Virus record (IMG/VR): IMGVR_UViG_3300035698_013945
Location: 1 to 38,515 of that record
Strand: one strand, 5' to 3'
Origin: a virus
DNA: 38,515 bases
Notes under the pieces: generated by a model
Seen by the model: the letters and a program-made list of their open reading frames with translations, nothing else
The model's database searches: none
Told to the model about the DNA's origin: nothing
In this document: one piece after another, positions 21,248 through 29,530 of the stretch
Layout: every line of letters starts with the position of its first letter
Position numbering within the stretch: position 1 is the stretch's first letter
Translations under genes and position numbers: made by a program

Positions 21248-22187
21248 ACCGTCAACGGATCTACAATCGGTAGCCGGAGACCTCAGCCAAGAGGAAACCG
21301 TCGCAGCGATCGTGGCGATATATGTGGCAGCATGGGGTAGGCTCCGCTCCATCTCCCTCGGTATGAAAACGACCGATCCACGTCGAGCATACTTTTCCGG
21401 CATTCTGGCAAACTTGGAAAACGAGTTACGCCTACTGAATGCCAAGACGCGCAAGGTTGCGGCGAAAGCTATCGATAACTCGGCGCGCATCGGTCACAGT
21501 GTAGCCAAGAAACGTCTCCAGTTATTGGGTGTGACAACTATCCCAAAGTTGACCTCAACGGCTATCACGTCGTCCTCAGCAACCACCGCCATGCAACTGA
21601 CTCTGGATTTGTTGAACAATGTGGCGGGTATGAAGAAGTACACCAGTCAGTACACCCTGGCAGCACAGCAGAGGGTGACGCAGAATGACCGGATCACGAA
21701 AAAGATTGCCGATGGTTTAGGTACCGGTGCGCGCCGACGGGATATCAGTTCCGGTATCGTTAGTGATTTGAAGACCAGGATATCCGACGGTAAAGTTGTC
21801 GATTCGGCTGGTCGAGTTTACGACGTAGAGTACTACGCTGAGATGGTAACGCGCACCCGGATTAAAGCTGCGGCGAATCAGGCAATGCTGCTAACCGGTG
21901 TGAATGCTGGGTTAGACTTGGTGCAGATCGATGTTCACGATGCGGCGTGTCCGAAATGTCAGCCGTATTCCGGTAAGGTGTATTCGCTATCTGGACATGA
22001 TAAACGGTTTCCACGATTGGCGGTCAGGTTCCCGCTTCACCCGAATTGCGTCTGCTCGTATCTCTGGTGGACTGAGTCGGCCATAAGGGAATTGCCACAA
22101 TACGATGCCTTGATGGACTTTAGCAACTCTGACGATGTGGTGACCAGTTTCGCCGACTACAAGAAGAAACTTGGGGTCACGTCATGA
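21234..22187 (+). CDS. Minor head protein (phage minor capsid 2/MuF-like)
   Basis: 317 residues. The C-terminal part has the family signature: DVEYYAEMVTRTRIKAAANQ, then DAACPKCQPYSGKVYSL with Cys-x2-Cys, and RFPLHPNCVCSYLW. This matches the minor capsid/Mu gpF-like C-terminal domain and could bind a metal ion. The N-terminal half is helical and may be the segment ejected with DNA or placed near the portal. ATG 21234 lies six bases from GAGGG (21223-21227); ATG 21228 two codons earlier lies directly against it and is less likely. It overlaps the connector gene slightly. Confidence 0.82.
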   Translation: MPLRKPSTDLQSVAGDLSQEETVAAIVAIYVAAWGRLRSISLGMKTTDPRRAYFSGILANLENELRLLNAKTRKVAAKAIDNSARIGHSVAKKRLQLLGVTTIPKLTSTAITSSSATTAMQLTLDLLNNVAGMKKYTSQYTLAAQQRVTQNDRITKKIADGLGTGARRRDISSGIVSDLKTRISDGKVVDSAGRVYDVEYYAEMVTRTRIKAAANQAMLLTGVNAGLDLVQIDVHDAACPKCQPYSGKVYSLSGHDKRFPRLAVRFPLHPNCVCSYLWWTESAIRELPQYDALMDFSNSDDVVTSFADYKKKLGVTS

Positions 22188-22498
22188 TGGAAAGTTATGC
22201 TAACCGCGATGCGTGGTTTCTTACCGATGGGGTGTCTGACTTTGGTGAGATCACAACAACTTCAGTAGTGGCAGCCCGTGTAATGGTCGATTTCCAGAAA
22301 CGGATACTGTCAGACTTTCAGGGTGAGTTGACCACGATGACAGGCAAGATCGGTATTACCACGCAGATTGCTATTACGCCACTTATGCGTGTAGCGTTTG
22401 GGTTCGCCAGTGGCAAGTATACGGATGTTTATACCATTCGACTGATACGCGATCTCGGGGCGTGGAACATGACGGATAGAGAGGTGTTCTTTGTCTGA
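22184..22498 (+). CDS. Probable head-tail connector
   Basis: 104 residues, starting by ATGA overlap with the minor head gene. It is beta-rich in the middle (EITTTSVVAARVMVDF, IGITTQIAITPLMRVAFGF) and sits where head-closure or stopper proteins are encoded. No specific motif is recognised. It overlaps the following gene by eight bases. Confidence 0.6.
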   Translation: MMESYANRDAWFLTDGVSDFGEITTTSVVAARVMVDFQKRILSDFQGELTTMTGKIGITTQIAITPLMRVAFGFASGKYTDVYTIRLIRDLGAWNMTDREVFFV

Positions 22499-22991
22499 TT
22501 TCGACACCTCGGATTTCGACCGTGGTATGAAAAAATCGGTGGCCAAAACGGTCAAAGGTGCACGCAATGGTATGCTTCAGGCGTTGCTTCAACTGGATAA
22601 CGACGTTGACAACATCGAGCCGAAAGTGCCACTGGATGAGGGAACACTACGGGCGAACACTGGCCTTTACGTAGATGGTAAGCTGGCATCGGAGCCACAA
22701 GCACTCCCGGTTGGCCACAACGATGCCACACAGCAGCCACCGCAAGAGTTACCGTCTGCTGGTGAAGAGGGTAAAACGGTATCTGTAGGCATTGGTGGTG
22801 CGGCAATGCAAGGAAGTATCGTCGGGGTGTATGCGATGTTCACCAAGTACGCAGCCCGTCATCATGAAGTACCGGCAAACTTCAAACGATCAGGTGCTGG
22901 CAACAAGTTTCTTGAAGCAAAATTGTTTGGTCGTGGCAAGACCTACTTCCAAATAATCGCAGACGCGATCAAGAAGGAACTGAAGGGGTAA
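22491..22991 (+). CDS. HK97 gp10-like head-tail joining protein
   Basis: 166 residues from TTG 22491, preceded by GAGAGG at 22479-22484. The features VPLDEGTLRANTGLY, MFTKYAARHHE and GAGNKFLEAKLFG match the HK97 gp10 / tail-completion pattern (early helix, LRxS-like strand, and the Y..xxHE...KFLE block). A Gly/Pro-rich loop (QQPPQELPSAGEEG) is inserted in the middle. It probably closes the head-tail junction. It is 2 bases before the next gene. Confidence 0.72.
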   Translation: MSDFDTSDFDRGMKKSVAKTVKGARNGMLQALLQLDNDVDNIEPKVPLDEGTLRANTGLYVDGKLASEPQALPVGHNDATQQPPQELPSAGEEGKTVSVGIGGAAMQGSIVGVYAMFTKYAARHHEVPANFKRSGAGNKFLEAKLFGRGKTYFQIIADAIKKELKG

Positions 22992-22993
22992 CC

Positions 22994-23419
22994 ATGTTCA
23001 TCAAGGCAATGACGAAATGGGTATCTGATAACGTTACCGGGGTCTCGGTAACAGGCGCATCGAAAAACCTGTATGCCGGGTATCCGCCTACGTCGATTGA
23101 TTCTGGTGCAACGTATGTCTTACTCAGTTCGCCCTATGGCGGTACTCGTGAACCGACTATCACGCAAGAGTACCATTGGCATTTTCAGGTGTTGGCAGCA
23201 GCAGCAGACTACTATACTGCGGCAAACTTGGCCGCCTTGGTAAATGATGCGCTTCACGGGAGGACGAATTTTGACATCACTTCTGGCGAATCGGAGGCGG
23301 CCACGTACACCGTTATCGCATGTATCGCAATTCAACAACCATCCGACATCGGTCGTGATGAGTCGTCCGCCCGGCATCAGTTCGTTCAGAACTTCCGGGC
23401 AACCATCAACAATCCGTAA
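22994..23419 (+). CDS. Tail terminator-like protein
   Basis: 141 residues. A beta-rich protein with YVLLSSPYGGTRE and EYHWHFQVLAAAADYYTAANLAALVNDAL, matching the alpha/beta plan of tail-terminator/minor capsid proteins encoded just before the tail tube gene. Start ATG 22994 follows AAGGGG. In such phages the terminator caps the tail tube and joins the head. The call is by pattern and order rather than a diagnostic motif. Confidence 0.65.
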   Translation: MFIKAMTKWVSDNVTGVSVTGASKNLYAGYPPTSIDSGATYVLLSSPYGGTREPTITQEYHWHFQVLAAAADYYTAANLAALVNDALHGRTNFDITSGESEAATYTVIACIAIQQPSDIGRDESSARHQFVQNFRATINNP

Positions 23420-23436
23420 AATCGGAGGAATAGACC

Positions 23437-24102
23437 ATGGCTAATATAGGCGCATTCACAGATATGGGACCGTGCAACCTCAGTTGGAACGGCCCCGACG
23501 CAACGAATGAAAACCTCGTAGACTACGATCTCGGCGAGGCACTCACCGGTACCCGCATCTTCTACGAAGAAGAGCAGTCCGACTTGCGTAAAGGGCGTAC
23601 TGGAACCACCATCGTCAACCAGTTGATCACCGGCGCACAGCTTCGTTTGGAATGCGATCTCACGCTTCCGGATGACGCGGCCACAACCACACCACAAGAC
23701 TATGGTCTTGGTAAGTTGGCCGCATTGCTTTCTCACGCGAAATTTGTAGAAGGGGTCGTAACTGAGGCTTTCCTTCCCGACAATCAAATGTATATCCAAG
23801 CCCCTTACGGGTTGAAAAAGGACACCGGGACTGCGGCTACCAGTCACATGGGTGCATTGACGATCACTCCATTCGTCAACAATGCCCTTTCCACCGATGA
23901 TACACAGATCTGGATCATCCCGGCTGCCGCGCCGATGGTAAACATGGAATTGCCATTCGACTTTGAAACACAGCAGGTCATCAACGTCGTGTTCAACGCA
24001 TTTCCAGTGTCGGTTGCCAATACCGCAGGAACACCGTTGACCACTACTGACGTGTTGATGTACAACAAGGCAGTCAAGGGTACTCCGAATCCTGCAACTT
24101 GA
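23437..24102 (+). CDS. Major tail tube protein
   Basis: 221 residues, ATG 23437 after GGAGG. It is beta-rich, lacks membrane segments, and is located between the terminator and the tail chaperone genes, the fixed place of the tail tube gene in siphoviruses. Features include an early GPCNLSWNG and TRIFYEEEQSDLRKGR strand-loop and a terminal VVFNAFPVSV strand. Stability and hexamer formation would follow the tail-tube fold. It is expected to be abundant, which fits the strong ribosome binding site. Confidence 0.8.
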   Translation: MANIGAFTDMGPCNLSWNGPDATNENLVDYDLGEALTGTRIFYEEEQSDLRKGRTGTTIVNQLITGAQLRLECDLTLPDDAATTTPQDYGLGKLAALLSHAKFVEGVVTEAFLPDNQMYIQAPYGLKKDTGTAATSHMGALTITPFVNNALSTDDTQIWIIPAAAPMVNMELPFDFETQQVINVVFNAFPVSVANTAGTPLTTTDVLMYNKAVKGTPNPAT

Positions 24103-24138
24103 TAGTAGCACTTTCACATGCACAACGGGAGAATTACC

Positions 24139-24624
24139 ATGGCCAGTAGCAACGCGATACTCAACACAAGCGAACTGATGGAAGATGTCTTTCCGGAAAT
24201 CGGGTTCTCCATCGGTGACACCACCTTCACCCTCGGTTTACTGACCGAGGCCCGCTACCGTCTTATCGGCGACACCTTGGAAAAGGTACAAACCTCAGCA
24301 GCGGAAGCTCTTGAGAAAACCGAAACTCGACTCAAGGCCGACCTACTGAAAGAGGTCGGTGACGATAAGGCCGAGTATGACCGTCGGGTCAAGGGTATCG
24401 CTGTCTTCAGCCCGGATGACGCACCAGAATTTACCGCTGCGCACTTCATTGAAACCGTGTACAATATGCCGGGTTGGGATATCGATCGGATCGAAAAGGA
24501 TATCGACTATCGCTTGCAGCAGAAGATCATGATGCACACCTGGACATCCGTACAGGAACAGATATCGTCCGCGTGGGGAATCTCCAAGGAAAACCCTACG
24601 GACCAGTCGAGTCCTACAGTTTGA
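24139..24624 (+). CDS. Tail assembly chaperone, short form (G-like)
   Basis: 161 residues, ATG 24139 after GGGAG; ATG 24118 would add seven residues but lacks spacing. The protein is helical with charged segments (EALEKTETRLKADLLKEV) and ends with a hydrophilic tail (KENPTDQSSPTV). Its place between tail tube and tape measure is that of lambda gene G, whose product coats the tape measure during assembly. A -1 shift near the 3' end would fuse it to the next frame. Confidence 0.8.
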   Translation: MASSNAILNTSELMEDVFPEIGFSIGDTTFTLGLLTEARYRLIGDTLEKVQTSAAEALEKTETRLKADLLKEVGDDKAEYDRRVKGIAVFSPDDAPEFTAAHFIETVYNMPGWDIDRIEKDIDYRLQQKIMMHTWTSVQEQISSAWGISKENPTDQSSPTV

Positions 24625-24896
24625 TAGCGTCTGAGTTTCCCGGTGTGTTTGTGGAGAAAGATTTCCATTCCACTCACATCGGGGTTCTCCAGATCTGGCT
24701 ACAGGCGGCTCGGCTGTCACTTGTGCGAAAGGAGAAGATGCTGTTTCGCGTAATCGGAATGGCGCAAAACGGTACAAAAGAAGAGGTGGGTAAATACCTT
24801 TCCACTCTGGAAACTGAAGAACACAAGTCACTCGGCGATTACGAAACATTCACCGCCCGAAACAGAGCAAAATTGGGCAGCATTTTGGCAGGGTAG
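24139..24896 (+). CDS. Tail assembly chaperone, frameshifted long form (GT-like)
   Basis: The reading frame one base back (-1) is open to 24896 and overlaps the G-like gene, but has no usable start with a ribosome binding site; its only early Met is inside the first gene. A -1 shift at 24588-24594 would join the first ~151 residues to PYGPVESYSLIASEFPG and the helical LQIWLQAARLSLVRKEK part, giving about 252 residues. Short and frameshifted forms in a fixed ratio are the rule for this pair in siphoviruses. The evidence is the arrangement of frames and the candidate slip site. Confidence 0.72.
24588..24594 (+). promoter_or_regulatory. Candidate -1 frameshift site GGAAAAC
   Basis: In the G frame the codons are AAG GAA AAC; slipping one base back reads GGA AAA. 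This is not the ideal XXXYYYZ pattern: the P-site re-pairing is poor and the A-site re-pairing fair. It lies 30 bases before the G stop. Another purine run, GGGGAA at 24574-24579, is an alternative. Confidence 0.4.
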
Positions 24897-24900
24897 TAAT

Positions 24901-27900
24901 ATGGCAGGCAGTACACAAGGATTTTCTGCTGGGGCACTCACCGGTACACTCACGCTGAACACAAAAGGCTTTGCCAAGGGTATCCGGGAAAGCATATCCG
25001 ATTCACGAAAAATGCGGAAAGCCTTCCTTGAGTCTACTAACAAGATGGCCCGCGCTAATACGCTACTTACCAAAGCGATACTCACGGGAAACAAAAAGCG
25101 TTTGGCGAACGCCCGAAAACTACGAGCGGGCCGTCAACGTGAACTTGCGGAAATGAAAGAGTCCTTTACGTTCATGACAAAGGGGTTTGCTGCAACTGCA
25201 ACCGCTGCCGGAGTTGCTGGAGTCGCTACCGCTGCCTCAGCAACATTGATTGGAAAGTCCATCGTACAAACCGCGTCCGACGCACAAGAAACCATCAACC
25301 TGTTTGAAGTAGCGTTGGGCACCACCGGTACCTATCTTGCTGATGCCAAAGCGGAAGTCCTCTCTCTGTCTGAAGCCTACGGGTTGTCCCGCTTCAAGCT
25401 GATGAAGTACATGGGAACCTTCAATATCATGCTCAAATCCCTCGGAGCAAGTCGTGGAGCGGCGTTGGAGATGTCGAAAGCCCTAACTATGCTCACAAAC
25501 GATCTGGCATCCCTGTACAACCTTGGACAAAAAGAGGCGTTTACCAAGATTCAGGCTGGATTGGCTGGTGAAGTCGAACCCCTTCGCCGCATCGGTATCA
25601 TCATTTCTGAAACCACTGCGAAAACCTACGCACTGCGTACCGGGCTGATCGAAGCGAATCAAGAACTCACCGAGGGGCAGAAGATCGCCGTCCGCTATAA
25701 ACTGATCATGGAGCAAACCGCCGAGGCTCAGGGTGATTGGGCACGCACCATCGATAACTTTGCGAACCAGCAGCGTATTTTCAACAATCAAATCGAGCAG
25801 ACTTCAGTAGAGGTTGGTAAGTTCCTCATCGGACCCGCTACCTCACTGATGCAGGTCTTGTCAAACATGGCAGCCGGGTTGGCAAAAGTCACACAAAAGT
25901 TCCCCACATTCATAAAGTGGGCAACGCTTGGGGCTAGTGGTCTCATGGCTATTGCAGGTGCCGCAGGTACGTTTGTAATAGGATTGGCCGCTGTTCAAAA
26001 AGCTCTTGTAGCACTCAATTTGACTATGGTAGGCCCATTTATAGTAGGTTTGGGAATTGCTGCCGCAGCGGTAGTAGCCTTGGGTGTGGCGTTTGTCGGG
26101 TTGGTTGCATTGCGAGAATCATACATCACGGACACAAAGCGGGAAGTGCGAACCTATTATGACCTCACACGCCGATTGACGATACTGAAAGACGCATACG
26201 ACAGACTTGCGGAAGCCAGAGATCAGAAGGGAATGAGCAAAAAGGCCCTCTCTATCGCGCAAATATATAAAGATGCCGGATTTGCCATACCAGAAATGGA
26301 CGACGTATCTCCGGAAAAATTCGCTGCGAAAACGATAGAACGCCATCGAAAGATGATAGAGGCACTCAATAAACCGATATTTGCGCAAGGGATAATACCG
26401 GAACTCAATAAATCGAACACGGCACTTCAACCGGGTGCTACATTTTCCCCTCTGGAAGTACAAGAATCAAGTGACTGGATGGAGCAATCCTTTAGTTGGT
26501 TGGACTCCACGATTAAGAAGTTTACTGGTGCAACTGCAAGTGTAGCCTTACTCAAAAAGGGCATCATCGACTTGGGTAAGGTAATCGAGTCTACAAAGGT
26601 AGACGAGTTGGAAGAAATGTTCAAGCTCAACCCTGAACAACTGCGAAAGAACCTCTCCAAGTTTGGCATCACGTTTTCGTCTGTCCTTCAGTCAATGGCA
26701 AACACCATGACTGTGGGCATTAGTAGGGCAAAAGAACTCAAGCTGACCCTGATGGACGTGTTTCGTATGCGTAAAGTGCGTATCGGACTACGTGGCAAAG
26801 AAGACCCGGCATCGCTTCTTGGTTTCACACCAACAGCTACCCTGCAAGCCACTTTGAAACTCTACCAGGACATCGGAAAATCAGCCAGGTTCACTGGGCG
26901 CGAACACGCCCTCTGGTTGGAAAAGATCCGCGCCATCAAAGCCGAACTGAAGCCCAACCGGGAACGCCTGCTGGAAAAGGCTGGAATCACACCTGCGTCT
27001 GCACGGACGCAAACATTCAAAGACCTACTTTACGCTGGTGGTGCAGCAGGTGAAAAAGGGGAAAAGGCGCAAGTTTTCGCCGGTCTGGAAGATTTCTACC
27101 GTGAACTTGGCTTTGAGAACGAAAAACTACTTGCCAAAGTACGCGGAGCCTTAAATGCTGCCGGACTTGCAGCAGACTACAAAACCCAACTATCCGATGC
27201 GTTGTACGTGGTAAACGATAAAAAGAACGAACTGCTCGAAGGGGCCAACAAGCGTGAAGTTGCTCGGATAGAGAAACGCAAACACCTACAGCTTGAAGCT
27301 GATCGCAAAGTCATGGAAGCCAGAAACGCCCAACGTGCAGACGATATGGAACGCGACCGAAACCTGTGGACCACCACACAGCTTGCTGCCGAAAACGTCA
27401 CAGATAACATGACATCGCTACAGACCAAGATGAACGAGATGATGACCAGTAACCTGACTGGTTGGACATCCGCCTACAATCAGTTCTTCGAAGGCCTGAT
27501 ATTCCAAAACCAAAGCATCGGCAAAAGCTTGAAAGCCCTTGTGTATAATCTCCGTGACACCGTGATACGGAGCTTCTTTCAGCAGGTGTCCGCTGGTCTC
27601 GCAGAATCCACCTTTTCTTGGATGTTCGGTACGCAAAGCCAACGATCAACTGGAATTAGCCCATTCGTAGAAGGCGCCCGTGGTGGCGTTAACGCTGGTA
27701 AATCCGCCCTCGGAAACCTCCCATGGACATGGAAAAATGAAAAAGAGCTTGAAGCATGGGATACCCGCAACTCCAGTAAAGAGGGAAGCGTGTCAGTAAA
27801 CGTCTACAACGAATCCGGTATCCCAGTAGATGCTACGTCCACCAGCTTCTACAACGACGCACTCGATCAGAGAATCGTCAACATCACCCTTAACACCCTT

Positions 27901-27951
27901 GCCAACAGCTACGGTGCTCGCGGAATACTGGGTGAGTTTGGAATTGGCTGA
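24901..27951 (+). CDS. Tape measure protein
   Basis: 1016 residues, long, mostly helical, with a hydrophobic stretch at about 95-118 (FAATATAAGVAGVATAASA) and a stronger double membrane-like block at about 340-405 (AAGTFVIGLAAVQKAL, IVGLGIAAAAVVALGVAFVGL). Between and after are charged coiled coils (KRKHLQLEADRKVMEARNAQ). These are the usual features of the protein that sets tail length and is ejected into the host envelope. If about 0.15 nm per residue applies, the tail would be near 150 nm (family rule, approximate). It follows the chaperone genes directly. Confidence 0.93.
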   Translation: MAGSTQGFSAGALTGTLTLNTKGFAKGIRESISDSRKMRKAFLESTNKMARANTLLTKAILTGNKKRLANARKLRAGRQRELAEMKESFTFMTKGFAATATAAGVAGVATAASATLIGKSIVQTASDAQETINLFEVALGTTGTYLADAKAEVLSLSEAYGLSRFKLMKYMGTFNIMLKSLGASRGAALEMSKALTMLTNDLASLYNLGQKEAFTKIQAGLAGEVEPLRRIGIIISETTAKTYALRTGLIEANQELTEGQKIAVRYKLIMEQTAEAQGDWARTIDNFANQQRIFNNQIEQTSVEVGKFLIGPATSLMQVLSNMAAGLAKVTQKFPTFIKWATLGASGLMAIAGAAGTFVIGLAAVQKALVALNLTMVGPFIVGLGIAAAAVVALGVAFVGLVALRESYITDTKREVRTYYDLTRRLTILKDAYDRLAEARDQKGMSKKALSIAQIYKDAGFAIPEMDDVSPEKFAAKTIERHRKMIEALNKPIFAQGIIPELNKSNTALQPGATFSPLEVQESSDWMEQSFSWLDSTIKKFTGATASVALLKKGIIDLGKVIESTKVDELEEMFKLNPEQLRKNLSKFGITFSSVLQSMANTMTVGISRAKELKLTLMDVFRMRKVRIGLRGKEDPASLLGFTPTATLQATLKLYQDIGKSARFTGREHALWLEKIRAIKAELKPNRERLLEKAGITPASARTQTFKDLLYAGGAAGEKGEKAQVFAGLEDFYRELGFENEKLLAKVRGALNAAGLAADYKTQLSDALYVVNDKKNELLEGANKREVARIEKRKHLQLEADRKVMEARNAQRADDMERDRNLWTTTQLAAENVTDNMTSLQTKMNEMMTSNLTGWTSAYNQFFEGLIFQNQSIGKSLKALVYNLRDTVIRSFFQQVSAGLAESTFSWMFGTQSQRSTGISPFVEGARGGVNAGKSALGNLPWTWKNEKELEAWDTRNSSKEGSVSVNVYNESGIPVDATSTSFYNDALDQRIVNITLNTLANSYGARGILGEFGIG

Positions 27952-28307
27952 TGGCTACCTTTCCGTCCCTATCTGATTACGATAACATGACCGTTTATCG
28001 GGACTCCGCCACCCAAGACCTTGGCATGTCCGTAAAAACGGATTCCGGCCCGGACATCACCCGCGCCCGTAGTACCTACATGCTGTCCGCATTCACTGTC
28101 GAGCACACCGCTGTCGCCACTGCTGACAAAACCACCTTCTGGGAATTCTGGGAAGCCCGAGCGGGTTCAGCCGAATCATTCACATGGACAAACGCGGTCA
28201 ACTCCGTATCGTACACTGTGCGGTTCGCCCCCGGCATACCGGAAATCAAAAGTCACGGCAGTACAGACGAGTTCTGGATCATCAAGTTCAGTCTACGGGA
28301 GGTTTGA
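27951..28307 (+). CDS. Minor tail protein (distal tail region)
   Basis: 118 residues, ATG 27951 overlapping the tape-measure stop by one base. The sequence resembles lambda gpM-like or other distal-tail proteins: repeated short strands (ARSTYMLSAFTVEHT, KTTFWEFWEARAG) and a terminal FWIIKFSLREV strand. The position between tape measure and L-like gene supports this. No exact family is claimed. Confidence 0.7.
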   Translation: MATFPSLSDYDNMTVYRDSATQDLGMSVKTDSGPDITRARSTYMLSAFTVEHTAVATADKTTFWEFWEARAGSAESFTWTNAVNSVSYTVRFAPGIPEIKSHGSTDEFWIIKFSLREV

Positions 28308-28308
28308 C

Positions 28309-29181
28309 ATGCCACGCGACATCTCAGCCGACGGCATAGTTGAAAAAAACGCGGTCGCCACTGCTGGTGCCTGGATATGGCTCGTCAAACTGGAAGTCGC
28401 CAGCACCACCATTCGCATTTGCTCCAACAACGAAAATGTAGCATGGCCATACACCGGAAGCGGTACCGGGCTTGAACACGATGCAGACTTCCCAGGCTCT
28501 ACAGGCAACACATGGACCGCATACCCTCTGGAACTTGGCCAACGCACAGACTCTTCCGCTGGAGAAATCCAGCAGTTCAAACTCCGCGTAGCAAACGTTG
28601 CACACCTGCTTGACACCTATCTGCACACCAACGCCGGTTGTATTGGCAACACCGTGACACTGTATCTCGTCAACTCCAAGCACCTCGATGAAACAGATGC
28701 GGAAATCGAAGTAGCATCTCAGATACTATCTGCGACCACTGGCCCATACTGGGTAGAGTTAACTCTCGGGTTTCCACACCCGCTTCGCCGATCGTTCCCA
28801 CCTGACAGGTACTCAACACGCATGTGCCGCCACCTGTTCCGTGGTATCAACTGTGCATACACTGGTGCATCCGTTACCGGATTAACTAGATTCGGTTCCC
28901 CATACTCCGCGCAGACCATCCAATTAGCTTCTAGTGCCGCAGAGTTATGTGTGGGGATGTTCATCAACGTATCCGGATCGGACTCAAACGACGGGAATTA
29001 CAAGGTCGCCAGCAACGCCGGGGCTAACATCTTAGTTGTTACCACTGACTACACCCTGACGAACGAGGAGACCGCTGGAGTAACCGTCAAAGCCGTCTGC
29101 GTGAAGACGTTGGACTACTGTACCAATATAATGGAGAACGAAGATGCTTTTGGCGGAAGCCCTGCATCAGAAGCAGGTTGA
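28309..29181 (+). CDS. Tail tip protein L-like, putative Fe-S binding
   Basis: 290 residues, ATG 28309 after GGGAGG. Cys173 (RMCRHLF), Cys182 (INCAYT), Cys264 (AVCVKTLDY) and Cys271 (YCTN), with a final AFGGSP, match the four-Cys pattern of lambda gpL, whose C-terminal domain holds a [4Fe-4S] cluster. Between the second and third Cys lies a beta-rich insert of about 75 residues (AQTIQLASSAAELCVGMF, NDGNYKVASNAG) not needed by the four-Cys pattern. It would join the tail hub next to the K- and J-like proteins. It overlaps the next gene by 38 bases. Confidence 0.82.
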   Translation: MPRDISADGIVEKNAVATAGAWIWLVKLEVASTTIRICSNNENVAWPYTGSGTGLEHDADFPGSTGNTWTAYPLELGQRTDSSAGEIQQFKLRVANVAHLLDTYLHTNAGCIGNTVTLYLVNSKHLDETDAEIEVASQILSATTGPYWVELTLGFPHPLRRSFPPDRYSTRMCRHLFRGINCAYTGASVTGLTRFGSPYSAQTIQLASSAAELCVGMFINVSGSDSNDGNYKVASNAGANILVVTTDYTLTNEETAGVTVKAVCVKTLDYCTNIMENEDAFGGSPASEAG

Positions 29182-29530
29182 TCCGGTACTTGGATTGCTG
29201 GGTTCCCCCTATCTACACGGGGGCAGTGATCCGAAAACCGGTATCGACTGCTGGGGTCTGGTCATGCACCTGTACCGATCCCGTGGCATCGAACTCCCCG
29301 ATTACCGCAACGGTAGTATTTCCAGCATACCCGACCAATGGCACGCGGTATTGCTTATGGCCACAGACCCTGCTACACTTTATGTAGTCACCTTCAAAGG
29401 TGCGTTTTCGCATGTCGGTATCCTTTACGATGGCAAGGTCATACACAGCAGATGCCCGATCGGCGTGGTCATATCACCAATTTCCCGCATCAAACATCGA
29501 TTGAAGGGGGTTTACCAGTGGATATCCTGA
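29144..29530 (+). CDS. NlpC/P60 peptidase, tail tip K-like
   Basis: 128 residues. The catalytic Cys36 is in TGIDCWGLVMHLYR, the His is His90 in AFSHVGILYDG, and a polar third residue is His101 in KVIHSR. This is the NlpC/P60 (cysteine endopeptidase) fold, which cuts peptidoglycan stem peptides; in lambda-like tails it helps DNA cross the cell wall. The N-terminal JAB domain of lambda gpK is absent. Start ATG 29144 follows GGAG within the L-like gene, and the J-like GTG lies within its 3' end. Confidence 0.9.
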   Translation: MLLAEALHQKQVDPVLGLLGSPYLHGGSDPKTGIDCWGLVMHLYRSRGIELPDYRNGSISSIPDQWHAVLLMATDPATLYVVTFKGAFSHVGILYDGKVIHSRCPIGVVISPISRIKHRLKGVYQWIS

